Below, one piece after another: positions 39,979 to 50,034 of a stretch of 64,000 bases of DNA. The stretch comes from Pedobacter alluvionis (GTDB lineage: Bacteria; Bacteroidota; Bacteroidia; Sphingobacteriales; Sphingobacteriaceae): NCBI RefSeq assembly GCF_003664035.1, contig NZ_RCCK01000016.1:172023-236022 (forward strand), given 5' to 3'. The stretch's first letter is position 1. The number at the start of each line of letters is the position of its first letter. The position numbers and the translations under genes were made by a program. The notes beneath the pieces are model-generated. The model was not told the origin of the DNA and made no database searches. It saw only the letters and a list, made by a program, of their open reading frames with translations.

Positions 39979-42900
39979 ATGATCAAAAATATGCAAAAAG
40001 TATTACATCTGCATGTTTCTTTTCAATATGCAAGGCAATGTTATAATGCCTTGTACCATGTTAAAAAGAAACTGAGGCAGGTGGCTGATAACAATCTGTC
40101 CGCAGATAAAATTTATTTCTTTATGAAATGCTCTTTTCTAGTGATCCTTGCAAATCTTACCGGCTTAGGGCTACTCTTTGCCAGTAATGTATCAGGTCAG
40201 GATCTGAATCGGAAAATCAAACTCAAACTTGAAGCTGCAACGATAGAAAATAGTTTGGCTGTTGTAGAGAAACAGGGCAATATCCAGATTAATGTAGCGG
40301 TAAACCTGTTGAACAAGGTAAGTAAAAAGGTAAACCTCAGTACCGAAAACATGACCGTTGCGGAGGCATTGAACAACATTTTAGCCAATACCAACCTCAA
40401 ATACAGTGTTGTAGAAGGTTATGTGGTCATTACCCGAAAACCTGTGCCCATTTTAATTACCGGAACCGTTCTCGATGAAAAGACCAGGGAAACACTGATC
40501 GGGGTAAGTATAAAGGTTAAAGGCGGAACAGCTGCGGCCTCGACAGATGTGAACGGAAATTTCAGGATTACCGTTCCCGAGGGAGGTGCCACCCTGCTTA
40601 TTTCTTACATGGGTTACATGAGTCGCGAAATTAAGGTAGATGCCAGTACAAAAGTATTGAACATTGCTTTAAAAGCTTCATCAACACAGTTAAATGAGGT
40701 AATGGTACAGGCCAGGAGAAAGGCAAATACCGAAGTGGCCGTATTGGAAGAACGCAAAAAGTCGTCGATCATCCAGGATGCAATATCTTCTCAACAAATC
40801 GAGCGTACGGGTAGTATTACCACCACACAGGCTTTACAAAGGGTGTCGGGTGTTACGGTGACGGACGATAAATACGTGGCCATCCGCGGTTTGGGCGATA
40901 GAAGTGTAATTGGGCAGTTGAACGGCGTACGTTTGGCCTCGTCTGATCCTGACAGAAGCACGATCCCTTTGGATCTGGTTCCGGCATCACTGCTCGATAA
41001 CATTACCATTTATAAAACCGTAACCCCCGATAAACCGGCCGATGCAGCCGCAGGTATTGTGGAGCTTAAAACCAAATCTGTTCCGGAAAAAGAAACTTTC
41101 GAAATCATTGCCCAGTCGGGTGTAAACTCAAATGTGGGTATCGGCGGACAGTACAATAGCTTCTGGAACAGCGATATGGGGGCATTTGGCAATAAAATCA
41201 GTAATAAAAACTTAAGCAGCGAATTTAAAAACCTCGCCAGCCAATATCCAAATGGTTTGGGGTCTATACAGAGCATGATTGCCAACAGCAATTATAGCCC
41301 GACAGCCTACCAGGAAGTCAACCGCATCAACAACATCATGCAGTCTTTCGATCCGGTAATGACTACGCAGTACAAAAAAGCACCGCTAAACCAGTTGTAT
41401 TCGGCTACCTATGGCAATAGCTTTAATATTTTTAAAAAGCATAAACTGGGCTTAATTATGGGCGGAAATTATTATCGCCGCATTACCGATATCAGCGGAG
41501 GCGATTTAACCCAGTATAGCATTTACCAGGGCGTGGTTACCGGTAACCCAGATGTGTACAGTCCACGTAATATTCCAAACTACATTACACCAAACAGTTT
41601 ATTTATGGGTAAATATCAAACTTATAAAGAAAACACAGGTGTAGAAACGTTAAACTATGGCACTTTGGTGGGCGTTACTTATCAGTTTAATAAACGTAAC
41701 GAAATCAGCATGCAATACCTGGGCAGCTGGGGCGGCGAAACCAAAGCCACTAATTTAGCTGGCCGCTACGAATATACGGGATTACCTGGAGAGGTTAAAA
41801 CAACAACTTATTCGTTAAAACAAACCTTCCGTAACCTCAACACTTTTAACTTACAGGGCGAGCATAAATTTTTTGATAAAGAATTATCGCCACGTTTAAG
41901 TTATAATGTGGCCAGTTCACGGTCGAAACAGAATGATCCTGATTTCCGTTTTGCCAGTTTAGCCGACTACAGCCCGAGGGGTGGTGGTTACTATACCGTT
42001 GGAACAGGAAGTAATGCGCCGGCAACTGTTTATACCAAACATCTTTATGCCTTAACCTCAGGTTATGTAAATGGTTTTGGTCCTTACGGCATTATCCAGG
42101 CCGAGCCTAACGGAAGAAGATGGAGGAACCTTGATGAGAAAAATTACAATTATAAAGGCGATTTAAGTATCCCTTTTAAACTGTTCGGACAAAAACAGGA
42201 GCTAAAAACTGGTGTAAATTATTTGTTCAGAGACCGTGATTTTAGTGAAAACCAGCTCTTTCTGCCGGGATCTAACTTCACCAGCAATAGGGCCTTACCG
42301 CTTTACGGTGCCGAAGGCAACCTGAACCGCCTGTTGAGCAGCGAATTTATCGGTGTTAAATTGCCTGCCGGAAATCAGGGTGAAGGCATGATGCCGATTG
42401 GCGGGTTTTTATATAACAGTCAGAAATCGCCCAATAATTATACAGGTTATTTCGAAACCAATGCTTTTTATGGCATGCTCGATTTAAAGCTGACCGAAAA
42501 ACTGCGTATTGCAGGCGGTGTCCGCTTCGAAATGACCAATATTGGTTCTTCGGTTGATACCTCGGGTGTATTTTTAGATCCTTCGCTAACCGCAGGCGGT
42601 GCAAATGGAAGCAAAATCCCATTAAACCCGATAAATCCAAACTCGGTATATAAAACAGGTTATAAACCATTTTACTCGGTTAACGCAACCTATACGCTAA
42701 ACGATAACATGAATTTCCGGACTGCTTATAATACAACGCTGGCCCGCCCTGAGTTAAGGGAAATCACTAATGTTTTCGAATTTGATGCCTTTCAGATGGG
42801 TTTAGTTGTTGGTAATCCAAACCTTAAAAACCAATTTACCCAAAACCTCGATTTCAGGTGGGAATGGTTTCCTTCAAAAGGAGAGGTGCTTGCCGTTTCG

Positions 42901-43554
42901 GCATTTGGTAAACGCATAGAAAACCAACTGGTAAAAGTTTTTAGCTTGCAAACTGCTGGTTTAGCCGCTACCTATCCCGAGTTTCCAACCATTCAGTTCC
43001 AGAACGATCCTAACGTAGGCCGGGTGTGGGGACTTGAATTAGAGGTAGTGAAAAGCCTGGGCAATATCTGGGATCCATTGAAGAATTTCTATTTCGGTTC
43101 TAACTTGTTGCTGGCACAGAGCGACATTAAAAAAACACCTGAACGTTACGAAGCCATCCGATCGCTCGATCGTTATACGCCAAAAAACAGTCCGCTTTTT
43201 GAACAGGCACCTTATTCCATCAATGCCTGGTTAAATTACGAAAACCCAAAATCGGGCTCTGATTTTACCCTAACCTTTAATGTAGTGGGCGAACGTTTGG
43301 TACAGATTAACCTCACCGGCGAACCCGACTTATATACCCGTCCGGTGCCTGTTTTAGATTTTGTATTCAGTCAGCGCCTGACCAAAAGTGTCAAATTTAA
43401 GGGGTATGCCAAAAACATCCTTAATCCCGATATCAAAACCGTGTATGCGAACCCGCAAACAGGCGGCAAATGGTATGGCAACGAGTATATCAACCGAAGT
43501 TATACCCGCGGTGCCGAAATTATGTTAGGCTTTACCTATAATCTATTTAAATAA
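39979..43554 (+). CDS. TonB-dependent receptor with STN domain, FAS1 locus
   Basis: A 1191-residue receptor. It has an unusually long N-terminus before the signal helix (CSFLVILANLTGLGLLFASN at about 53-72), so translation may really begin at an internal Met. Then come an STN domain at about 80-150 (ENSLAVVEKQGNIQINVAVN), a carboxypeptidase-regulatory-like domain at 157-235 (ITGTVLDEKTRETLIGVSIK), a plug with QRVSGVTVTDDKYVAIRGLG and DRSVIGQLNGVRLA, and a barrel ending RGAEIMLGFTYNLFK. The next gene starts on the last base of its stop codon. It transports or senses an unidentified ligand and signals to FecR. Confidence 0.9.
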   Translation: MIKNMQKVLHLHVSFQYARQCYNALYHVKKKLRQVADNNLSADKIYFFMKCSFLVILANLTGLGLLFASNVSGQDLNRKIKLKLEAATIENSLAVVEKQGNIQINVAVNLLNKVSKKVNLSTENMTVAEALNNILANTNLKYSVVEGYVVITRKPVPILITGTVLDEKTRETLIGVSIKVKGGTAAASTDVNGNFRITVPEGGATLLISYMGYMSREIKVDASTKVLNIALKASSTQLNEVMVQARRKANTEVAVLEERKKSSIIQDAISSQQIERTGSITTTQALQRVSGVTVTDDKYVAIRGLGDRSVIGQLNGVRLASSDPDRSTIPLDLVPASLLDNITIYKTVTPDKPADAAAGIVELKTKSVPEKETFEIIAQSGVNSNVGIGGQYNSFWNSDMGAFGNKISNKNLSSEFKNLASQYPNGLGSIQSMIANSNYSPTAYQEVNRINNIMQSFDPVMTTQYKKAPLNQLYSATYGNSFNIFKKHKLGLIMGGNYYRRITDISGGDLTQYSIYQGVVTGNPDVYSPRNIPNYITPNSLFMGKYQTYKENTGVETLNYGTLVGVTYQFNKRNEISMQYLGSWGGETKATNLAGRYEYTGLPGEVKTTTYSLKQTFRNLNTFNLQGEHKFFDKELSPRLSYNVASSRSKQNDPDFRFASLADYSPRGGGYYTVGTGSNAPATVYTKHLYALTSGYVNGFGPYGIIQAEPNGRRWRNLDEKNYNYKGDLSIPFKLFGQKQELKTGVNYLFRDRDFSENQLFLPGSNFTSNRALPLYGAEGNLNRLLSSEFIGVKLPAGNQGEGMMPIGGFLYNSQKSPNNYTGYFETNAFYGMLDLKLTEKLRIAGGVRFEMTNIGSSVDTSGVFLDPSLTAGGANGSKIPLNPINPNSVYKTGYKPFYSVNATYTLNDNMNFRTAYNTTLARPELREITNVFEFDAFQMGLVVGNPNLKNQFTQNLDFRWEWFPSKGEVLAVSAFGKRIENQLVKVFSLQTAGLAATYPEFPTIQFQNDPNVGRVWGLELEVVKSLGNIWDPLKNFYFGSNLLLAQSDIKKTPERYEAIRSLDRYTPKNSPLFEQAPYSINAWLNYENPKSGSDFTLTFNVVGERLVQINLTGEPDLYTRPVPVLDFVFSQRLTKSVKFKGYAKNILNPDIKTVYANPQTGGKWYGNEYINRSYTRGAEIMLGFTYNLFK

Positions 43555-45287
43555 TGAATAAGATAAATTATAAATGCTTTAGTCTGCTCTGCTTCAGTAT
43601 GATGCTGCTGTTTCAGGCCTGTAAAAAGGACAAGGTAGATTTTGAGACAGACAACAGAGTTTTAACCCAGAACCGGACCAACTCAACCACCCGCATTATT
43701 AATGTAGCAGGTTTTAACCAGGTGATTGCCAATGGCGATAGTCTGACCAATTTTATCGTGAGGGAACCTAACAAACCGAACAGTCAGCAGTATCCGGGTA
43801 CCTCTTATTTTCCATCGAACGGACAGCTGGGAAAAACCTGGTTTGTTCCGCAAGACCTGTTTAATGCACAGGAAACTGCAAAACTCGATTTTACAGTAAG
43901 AAGTTATACCCCTGTATTTGCCAGCAATGTAAAACTCGATGTAAAAAACGATTACAGCAATCCAACCGATTATTTTTTGTTGCCAACTTTTGCAATGGAT
44001 GGTCAGCAAGAAGTGGTACCCGTAAAAAGAGGTGTTTCGGTAGCTTCGAAACCCGATTATTTTAAAATCAGGATTGTAAACCTTTCCGGAACAATTAAAA
44101 ATCCTGCAGTTAACAGTAGTGGCATGCAGGAAGATTTAAGCGGAGCCGTATCGCTGGCTTATGCCGATGGCACTTTGGTTGATGCAAAGACCAATAATAT
44201 CAGTTCGGCAATCAAAACTTCAGAATATATAGAACTGCCTTACGGAACCTATCAGTTTAAAATACTCATGGCTGATGGCAGACAGATGCCAGCCTTAGGC
44301 GCAGGTTTAGATGCCATAACGCTGATTGATCCGCCTACATCAAGCATTCCTGTTAATTTGATGAATTCGACCAAACAAACTTATGCACCCATCCAAACTT
44401 ACCAGCCAGGAGGGATTTACACCATTTTAATTGCGCCGCAAAAATTTGATTACTTGATTAACGAAGTTGATGAAACGGCATCAACCTATCAAAATTCCTT
44501 TCAGGTAATTAGCGATAACAGTCCATCGGCCAATACTACTTATTTCAGGGTACAGGGCGTAAACGGCCTGGCAGCGCAAAATGTAAGTTTTAAGGTAGAT
44601 GGAAAAACAATAACCAGCAATTTAGCTTTTGGTACGGCTGGCGCATATACAAACCTGATCCAGGGCAGTCACACCGTTGAGGCTGTAGATGCATCGGGCA
44701 AAACCATTGCCAGTACCAGTCAGGTGCTTCGTCCGGCGCAAAACTATACCGCATGGTTATATCCCGATCAATCAGATGCGCCAAAAATACTCCTGGTAGC
44801 CAACGATTTAAGTGGTGTAACCTATCTAGGGGCAGAAGACGATGCGACTTACAGCCGCAATCAATACTATTATTTCTTCTTTAAAAGGTTTTTAAATCTT
44901 TCAACAGGCAACCCTTATATCACTTTTACACAAAGCAACGGGCAATCTTCAGCCGGAGGAAATGATAACGCGAATGCGGGTGTTAATCTTCAACCTGGTC
45001 TGCCCTTGTTCGAACGTCCTTATATCAGCAATGTCTACACACAAAAAGCATTCGAAATTATGGCCTATCGTTCTAAACCCAATGTGGTGCCGGGTATATG
45101 GGCCAATGATATCGAGGTGTTAAAAAGCGATGCCTTTATTGCCGACAAAAACCTTTATCAGAAAGTAGGGCGCGGATTGCCTGTACAAGAGCCTGGAATT
45201 TATACTGTGGGCCTTATCGGCCAGTCGGGCACAGGCAGTACACCTGCAAATAAAGCAAGAATGATCATTATCAAACACAACAAATAA
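43554..45287 (+). CDS. DUF4397-like lipoprotein, FAS1 locus
   Basis: A 577-residue lipoprotein (lipobox LFQACKKDK, Cys at about residue 23). It has several beta-sandwich units of the DUF4397 kind: TRIINVAGFNQVIANGDSLT, FKIRIVNLSGTIKNPAVNSS, the strand pair IELPYGTYQFKILMADG and NVSFKVDGKTITSNLAFGTA. DUF4397 proteins are surface lipoproteins of unknown ligand. The ATG shares its A with the receptor's TAA (TAATG), and the next gene begins in the same TAATG way, so three consecutive genes are translationally coupled. It probably forms part of the receptor's surface complex. Confidence 0.75.
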   Translation: MNKINYKCFSLLCFSMMLLFQACKKDKVDFETDNRVLTQNRTNSTTRIINVAGFNQVIANGDSLTNFIVREPNKPNSQQYPGTSYFPSNGQLGKTWFVPQDLFNAQETAKLDFTVRSYTPVFASNVKLDVKNDYSNPTDYFLLPTFAMDGQQEVVPVKRGVSVASKPDYFKIRIVNLSGTIKNPAVNSSGMQEDLSGAVSLAYADGTLVDAKTNNISSAIKTSEYIELPYGTYQFKILMADGRQMPALGAGLDAITLIDPPTSSIPVNLMNSTKQTYAPIQTYQPGGIYTILIAPQKFDYLINEVDETASTYQNSFQVISDNSPSANTTYFRVQGVNGLAAQNVSFKVDGKTITSNLAFGTAGAYTNLIQGSHTVEAVDASGKTIASTSQVLRPAQNYTAWLYPDQSDAPKILLVANDLSGVTYLGAEDDATYSRNQYYYFFFKRFLNLSTGNPYITFTQSNGQSSAGGNDNANAGVNLQPGLPLFERPYISNVYTQKAFEIMAYRSKPNVVPGIWANDIEVLKSDAFIADKNLYQKVGRGLPVQEPGIYTVGLIGQSGTGSTPANKARMIIIKHNK

Positions 45288-46522
45288 TGAAAAACGAGAG
45301 ATTAAATCAGAGAATGATAAAAACCGGATTTCTACAGTGGGCATGGCTTTTTGCTGTGTGTTTTCTGTTGCTCAATTCGGGTTGCGTTAAGGTAGAATAC
45401 TCTAAGATCGACGATCCGGCATATTTGAGGGTATTCAATAACCTTAATTATATACAAACGCTTGGCAGTAAGGACAATAAAGTGCCGTTTTTTTGCATGC
45501 TCATCAATCCGGTATTGGATGCTAACGGCATACCAACAAGCGCCGAAATTGTAGGCGACTTTTTAGATCAGCGTGATGCCTACGCACCTCCATATCCATC
45601 ACATATTGGTACCAGTACATCGGTTAACAATCCAGAATATCCGGGAAAGGAAAATGTATTGGTTGGGCCCATTTTAAACGGTTTCGATTTAAGCAGCTGG
45701 GCACAGGTGCCATCAGGCAAAATGCGGATCATGTTTGCTTACCGCCCGAAAAATACAGTGCCCTTTTTTCAATTGGAGAACCAGCTAAAAAAAGATATCC
45801 TGATCGATACCGTACTTAATCTCACCAGTAAAGAGGTATATACCCTGCACGTACTGCAAAAAGATTTTGTAACCAAAAGAACTGGTCTTTTACTCCGTCA
45901 GGAGATTTTTCAAAAGCTGCCTTTATCTGATTCGCTTACCTATGTGAACTTTTACAACATGAGCGCCAAAGGCTATTGGGAAGCCGATAAATCGCTTAAG
46001 GCCCAAGATTATTTGATGGCCAGTTTTCAGGGTGGAATGAAAGATGAAATGAATGTTTTTCTGTCGCTTTACGAAGATCAAAGTATTTTGAGCGCCAGAG
46101 CAGCCACTATACCTGGTTTTAAGGGAAAATATATTGCCAATGTTAAACTGAATACGGCAATAAGTGATGTAAATCCTTATGTAAGTTTCCCGGTCTGGGC
46201 AAGTAATACCGGCAATGGCATCACCACAAATATGTGGCAAAGGTTCGATTTTTTTGTGCCGGGGATGGATGTTTCCAATAATCCTTTTTACGAAGCCTCA
46301 ACCGATAACGGGGGCAACTGGGTTTCGGTTAACTGTTTGCAGAATGGCAAAGTAAAGATGACGAGCAACGACAATGCGGCCATACTGCCCAATTTGCTGG
46401 TCAACATCCATTCAGGTGTAAATAACCCTAAAACTTTTGCCACGGTTAATACCATCGAAGTGGTTAATGGCAGGGTTTATTTAACCACCATTCAACGAAA
46501 ATATGCACCGCCCATTTATTAA
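45287..46522 (+). CDS. Hypothetical lipoprotein, FAS1 locus
   Basis: A 411-residue lipoprotein with lipobox LLNSGCVKV. Two Met codons are possible starts, 45287 (TAATG overlap with the gene before) and 45314 (MIKTGFLQWAWLF); the first fits coupling. After a DUF4397-like opening (DPAYLRVFNNLNYIQTLGSK) the protein is beta-rich with repeated LTYVNFYNMSAKGYWEAD and FPVWASNTGNGITTNMWQRF stretches. No catalytic motif is seen. It lies between a DUF4397-like lipoprotein and three FAS1 lipoproteins and is presumably another component of the same surface assembly. Confidence 0.65.
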   Translation: MKNERLNQRMIKTGFLQWAWLFAVCFLLLNSGCVKVEYSKIDDPAYLRVFNNLNYIQTLGSKDNKVPFFCMLINPVLDANGIPTSAEIVGDFLDQRDAYAPPYPSHIGTSTSVNNPEYPGKENVLVGPILNGFDLSSWAQVPSGKMRIMFAYRPKNTVPFFQLENQLKKDILIDTVLNLTSKEVYTLHVLQKDFVTKRTGLLLRQEIFQKLPLSDSLTYVNFYNMSAKGYWEADKSLKAQDYLMASFQGGMKDEMNVFLSLYEDQSILSARAATIPGFKGKYIANVKLNTAISDVNPYVSFPVWASNTGNGITTNMWQRFDFFVPGMDVSNNPFYEASTDNGGNWVSVNCLQNGKVKMTSNDNAAILPNLLVNIHSGVNNPKTFATVNTIEVVNGRVYLTTIQRKYAPPIY

Positions 46523-46526
46523 AAAC

Positions 46527-47645
46527 ATGATTTCAATGAAAAAACTAAATAATGTAAAGGATAGCAAACCGGTTTTACATATAGGGAAAATGCTTTTTGC
46601 ATTGGCAATGGCTTTACAGCTGCTTTTTATTACAGGCTGTAAACACGATGATTTATCGGTAGCCTTACCCAACGAAAACATTCGTCCGGCAGCTGATTTT
46701 GTGAAGAACAATTACGAAATGCGCCTTTTTTATGCCGCACTCAAAAAAACAGGCTATACCGAACAGTTAAACGGAGCCGGACCTTTTACCGTGTTTGCAC
46801 CAACTGATGAAGCTTTTAACCGCCTGGGTATTTACAGCACGGCCGATTTTGACAAAATGAATGTTGATAGTTTAAAAAAAATAATCGGCTATCATATTCT
46901 GCCCCGTAAACTGATGGTAAATGATATGCCGAGCAATGGGGTAGATATACGTTATGCCACGCTGAGCGGTTCGGAACTCTATCTGTCACGGGCGGCTTTT
47001 AATCCCAGTGGAGGTGAGGTAAACGAGCTTTACATTGATGGGGTGGAAGTGATCAGGAAAGATGTGGTTGTAGCCAATGGCGTACTGCATTTAATTGATA
47101 ATGTAATGAAACCAAACTTTAACAAAACGGTACAGCAGTGGCTGGCAGAACATGCCGATTACAGTGTGTTTGTTAAAGGACTAAAAAAGTTTAACCTGTG
47201 GGATCAGCTGGCCACCGGAGAAACATTCACCATTTTTGCACCCAATAACCAGGCCCTCGAAAATGTGGGTATTACTGAAGCTTCTTTAAATACCTTAGAG
47301 ACCGGTAAATACATTGGTGACCGCCTTTTTGGGGCTTACATTTTATACGGCAGGCACTTTTTTATCTCCGATTCCCAGGTGTTTTCACTAATCAATTCTA
47401 ACGGCGTCTATAACTATTTCCTTAAAAAAGATAGCTATTACATGAATTTCGGAGGGGGGAAGTTATATCCAGAATTTAAGCTGGGTTATTCCCTTACGCT
47501 GCGTAGCGGTAACACGGTTTCTGATGTCATCTTAAACTCGGTAACCAGCAATTTAACCGCAAAAAACGATAACCTGTGTAGCAACGGCATTGTCCATCAC
47601 TTAATCAGTGGATTGGTTAGGCCAGAGCAAGCGATCAAGAAATAA
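46527..47645 (+). CDS. Fasciclin (FAS1) lipoprotein 1
   Basis: A lipoprotein of about 372 residues with two FAS1 domains. Start ATG 46527 or 46536 is preferred to 46503, which would overlap the previous gene by 20 bases. The lipobox is LLFITGCKH. FAS1 domain 1 has GAGPFTVFAPTDEAFNRLGI and the closing VVANGVLHLIDNVMKP; domain 2 has GETFTIFAPNNQALENVGI and SNGIVHHLISGLVRP. FAS1 domains mediate adhesion and polymer binding. Three such genes in a row, between two TonB receptor genes, are unusual. Confidence 0.85.
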   Translation: MISMKKLNNVKDSKPVLHIGKMLFALAMALQLLFITGCKHDDLSVALPNENIRPAADFVKNNYEMRLFYAALKKTGYTEQLNGAGPFTVFAPTDEAFNRLGIYSTADFDKMNVDSLKKIIGYHILPRKLMVNDMPSNGVDIRYATLSGSELYLSRAAFNPSGGEVNELYIDGVEVIRKDVVVANGVLHLIDNVMKPNFNKTVQQWLAEHADYSVFVKGLKKFNLWDQLATGETFTIFAPNNQALENVGITEASLNTLETGKYIGDRLFGAYILYGRHFFISDSQVFSLINSNGVYNYFLKKDSYYMNFGGGKLYPEFKLGYSLTLRSGNTVSDVILNSVTSNLTAKNDNLCSNGIVHHLISGLVRPEQAIKK

Positions 47646-47654
47646 TATATCATC

Positions 47655-48995
47655 ATGAATATGAGAAATTTAAAAAACTTTTGGGTATTCGTTTTATGGG
47701 CATTTATCCTCTTTTTAGGTGCCTGCTCCAAAACGGAATTTATACCCGATCCTGAAGGAACCCAGGTTCCATATCAAAGCGACGCTACACAAACTGTAGA
47801 ACAGCTGCTGACTGCTTCGCCTGCAAAACTGTTTTACAGTGCCTGGCAAAAAAGCAATATCAAAAATATCCTTAAGCAACAAGGGAGCAAAGTGGTATTT
47901 ACGGTTTTCGCACCGAACGATGCTGCCATGCAGGCTGCAGGTTTAAGCGCCAGTGCCATTAATCAGATGCCCGTAGAAGAATTGGATAGTTTGATGATGT
48001 TTTATACCACCATTGGCCCGGTGACCAAGGATGAATTGAAACTGAGGAGCGATAATTTTATGGTAAAAAGCCTGTTGCTCCATCCCGGTTTGTATGTAAA
48101 GTATTATGACAATGCCGAAAGCAATAGTCAGTATGATTTATACTATTACAGGCATTATGTAGGGCTAAAAGGTGAAGATTTACTGATGAACGGTAAAAAT
48201 GTGGGTAAGTTGAATTACCTGCCTGCCACCAACGGCGGACTTTACATTATGGAAAAAGCTGTAGAAAGACCTACAAAAACCATGTTGGAAGCTTTAAAAG
48301 CCGATGGTAGGTTTAATATGTTCATCGAATCGCAGCGCCTGGCAGATGAGCTTTTTCTGAATAAAATTGGCGACGATATTGAGGCCGTGTTCGGGGACAG
48401 GTTAGCGCCTGAGGATATTATGAGAGACTATGCCTACAACCGTCTTTATTATAAAAAGGATTGGGGAATAGAAACACCTCCATATCCTGGTTATACAGGA
48501 CCAAATATTACGGTCTCCACTTTGTTTGCCCCAACTGATGAAGCTTTTCATCAGGCCGGATTTCAAACCGTTGCTGATATCCTGAAATTTAACGAACGCA
48601 GTATGGACGGGGTTTTTTTTGATGAAAATACCTATTCGGCAACAGGTGCTTTCCCGATGGATACCGTGTACAATTTTCACCGTAACTGGGGCAGGATGTT
48701 TCAGCCTGTAACTGCAGGCGGTGATAAGACCATGAATAATGCAACGGTATTTTATAGTAATGTGCTGCGCCCGGCACTCAATACTTATCCGGTTAATATT
48801 GGCGGAAATCCTCCGGTAGAATATGCCTATACCATGCCACTGGAGTTTTCACTCAGCAATAATAATGTTCAGCTTAAAGTAAAGGGTTCTGAGTATCCTG
48901 CGGCAAACGTTGTTGATACGGATATCAATACGCTAAACGGACCAATACATGTAGTAGACCGCCTACTTTTCCCCAAAGGATTTAAACTTAAATAG
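47655..48995 (+). CDS. Fasciclin (FAS1) lipoprotein 2
   Basis: A 446-residue lipoprotein (lipobox LFLGACSKT, Cys at about residue 24) with two FAS1-like units. Unit 1 has KVVFTVFAPNDAAMQAAGLS and ends NGGLYIMEKAVERP; unit 2 has VSTLFAPTDEAFHQAGF, a long insertion rich in Tyr and Asn, and LNGPIHVVDRLLFPKGF. It is longer and more divergent than its neighbours. It starts nine bases after FAS1 gene 1 and ends three bases before FAS1 gene 3, so all are in one transcript. It probably forms part of a multi-FAS1 surface layer or ligand-binding array. Confidence 0.82.
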   Translation: MNMRNLKNFWVFVLWAFILFLGACSKTEFIPDPEGTQVPYQSDATQTVEQLLTASPAKLFYSAWQKSNIKNILKQQGSKVVFTVFAPNDAAMQAAGLSASAINQMPVEELDSLMMFYTTIGPVTKDELKLRSDNFMVKSLLLHPGLYVKYYDNAESNSQYDLYYYRHYVGLKGEDLLMNGKNVGKLNYLPATNGGLYIMEKAVERPTKTMLEALKADGRFNMFIESQRLADELFLNKIGDDIEAVFGDRLAPEDIMRDYAYNRLYYKKDWGIETPPYPGYTGPNITVSTLFAPTDEAFHQAGFQTVADILKFNERSMDGVFFDENTYSATGAFPMDTVYNFHRNWGRMFQPVTAGGDKTMNNATVFYSNVLRPALNTYPVNIGGNPPVEYAYTMPLEFSLSNNNVQLKVKGSEYPAANVVDTDINTLNGPIHVVDRLLFPKGFKLK

Positions 48996-48998
48996 AAC

Positions 48999-50024
48999 AT
49001 GGCACAGCAATTTAACCAATACCATAAGAATACCTTATTTTCTTTATTGCTGATGGCCATTTTGGGTACATCGTGTAGTAAAGATGAAAATAAAATAAGC
49101 GATTACGACAACAATAAAATTAACCTCGTTATTGCCGATAATTTTAATCTATCGGCCTTTAGCGCCGCTTTAAAACGCAGTGGGCTTGATAAAACTTTAC
49201 AGGAAGGAGCAGGGCCCTATACAGCTCTAGTTCCGTCTGATGCGGCATTTTCTCTGTCGGGTTATGCAAATGCGGTAAGTGTACTCACCGCAAACCCCAC
49301 CATCATTTCGCGTATTGCCCAATATCATACCCTGGATGGAAAATACGAGCTGAACAAACTGCCCTACCTGTTTAACCAGGAATTGCGCTCGCGCGGGGGT
49401 AAATTGTATGCCACACACTGGATCAAGGGAACCGATACTGTGTTAACCTTAAACGGTTCGCGTATTATCTCGCAGAATATCCCGGCATCAAATGGATTGA
49501 TCCAGGTACTTAATCGTGTGTTAAGTCCTTATCTGCACGATTTACTTGGCGATGCCGTTTCCGCTGAGCCGAGCATTACCCTTTTTACACAGGCTTTAAA
49601 AAGTTCTGGTTTGCTCGAAACCATTAATGGGGCAGGGCCTTATACCATTTTTGCGCCCAGCAACCAGGCCATGCAGGCCATGGGTTATGCCAGCGTAGAA
49701 CAGATCAATAATACTGATGTAGAGGTGTTGAAACGCCTGGTAAATTACCATATCGTAAAAGACAGGCGGTTTATTTACGATTATATCCTCAGTACCGGAT
49801 CGTCCAATACCAGCCGTCAGGCCATGCTCGATGGTAATTCGGTAACCATGACTTTAACACCAGATTCTAGTGTTCCGGGTAGTTTTAATGGCATAACCTT
49901 AAGGGGAATCGGAAATACAACGGCAGTAAAACTGGTTAAACAGGATATCCTGGCTGGAAATGGCGTATTACATATTATAGATGGTGCTTTACGGATTACC
50001 CAACAGGAAACCTTAAGCAATTAA
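48999..50024 (+). CDS. Fasciclin (FAS1) lipoprotein 3
   Basis: A 341-residue lipoprotein (lipobox ILGTSCSKD) with two FAS1 domains: GAGPYTALVPSDAAFSLSGY with NGLIQVLNRVLSP in the first, and GAGPYTIFAPSNQAMQAMGY with GNGVLHIIDGALR in the second. It is the best match to the classical FAS1 pattern of the three. The gene starts three bases after the second FAS1 gene and is followed 10 bases later by an Oar-like TonB receptor. FAS1 proteins bind polymers, cells or surfaces; here the target is unknown. Confidence 0.87.
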   Translation: MAQQFNQYHKNTLFSLLLMAILGTSCSKDENKISDYDNNKINLVIADNFNLSAFSAALKRSGLDKTLQEGAGPYTALVPSDAAFSLSGYANAVSVLTANPTIISRIAQYHTLDGKYELNKLPYLFNQELRSRGGKLYATHWIKGTDTVLTLNGSRIISQNIPASNGLIQVLNRVLSPYLHDLLGDAVSAEPSITLFTQALKSSGLLETINGAGPYTIFAPSNQAMQAMGYASVEQINNTDVEVLKRLVNYHIVKDRRFIYDYILSTGSSNTSRQAMLDGNSVTMTLTPDSSVPGSFNGITLRGIGNTTAVKLVKQDILAGNGVLHIIDGALRITQQETLSN

Positions 50025-50034
50025 AATTAAACTG

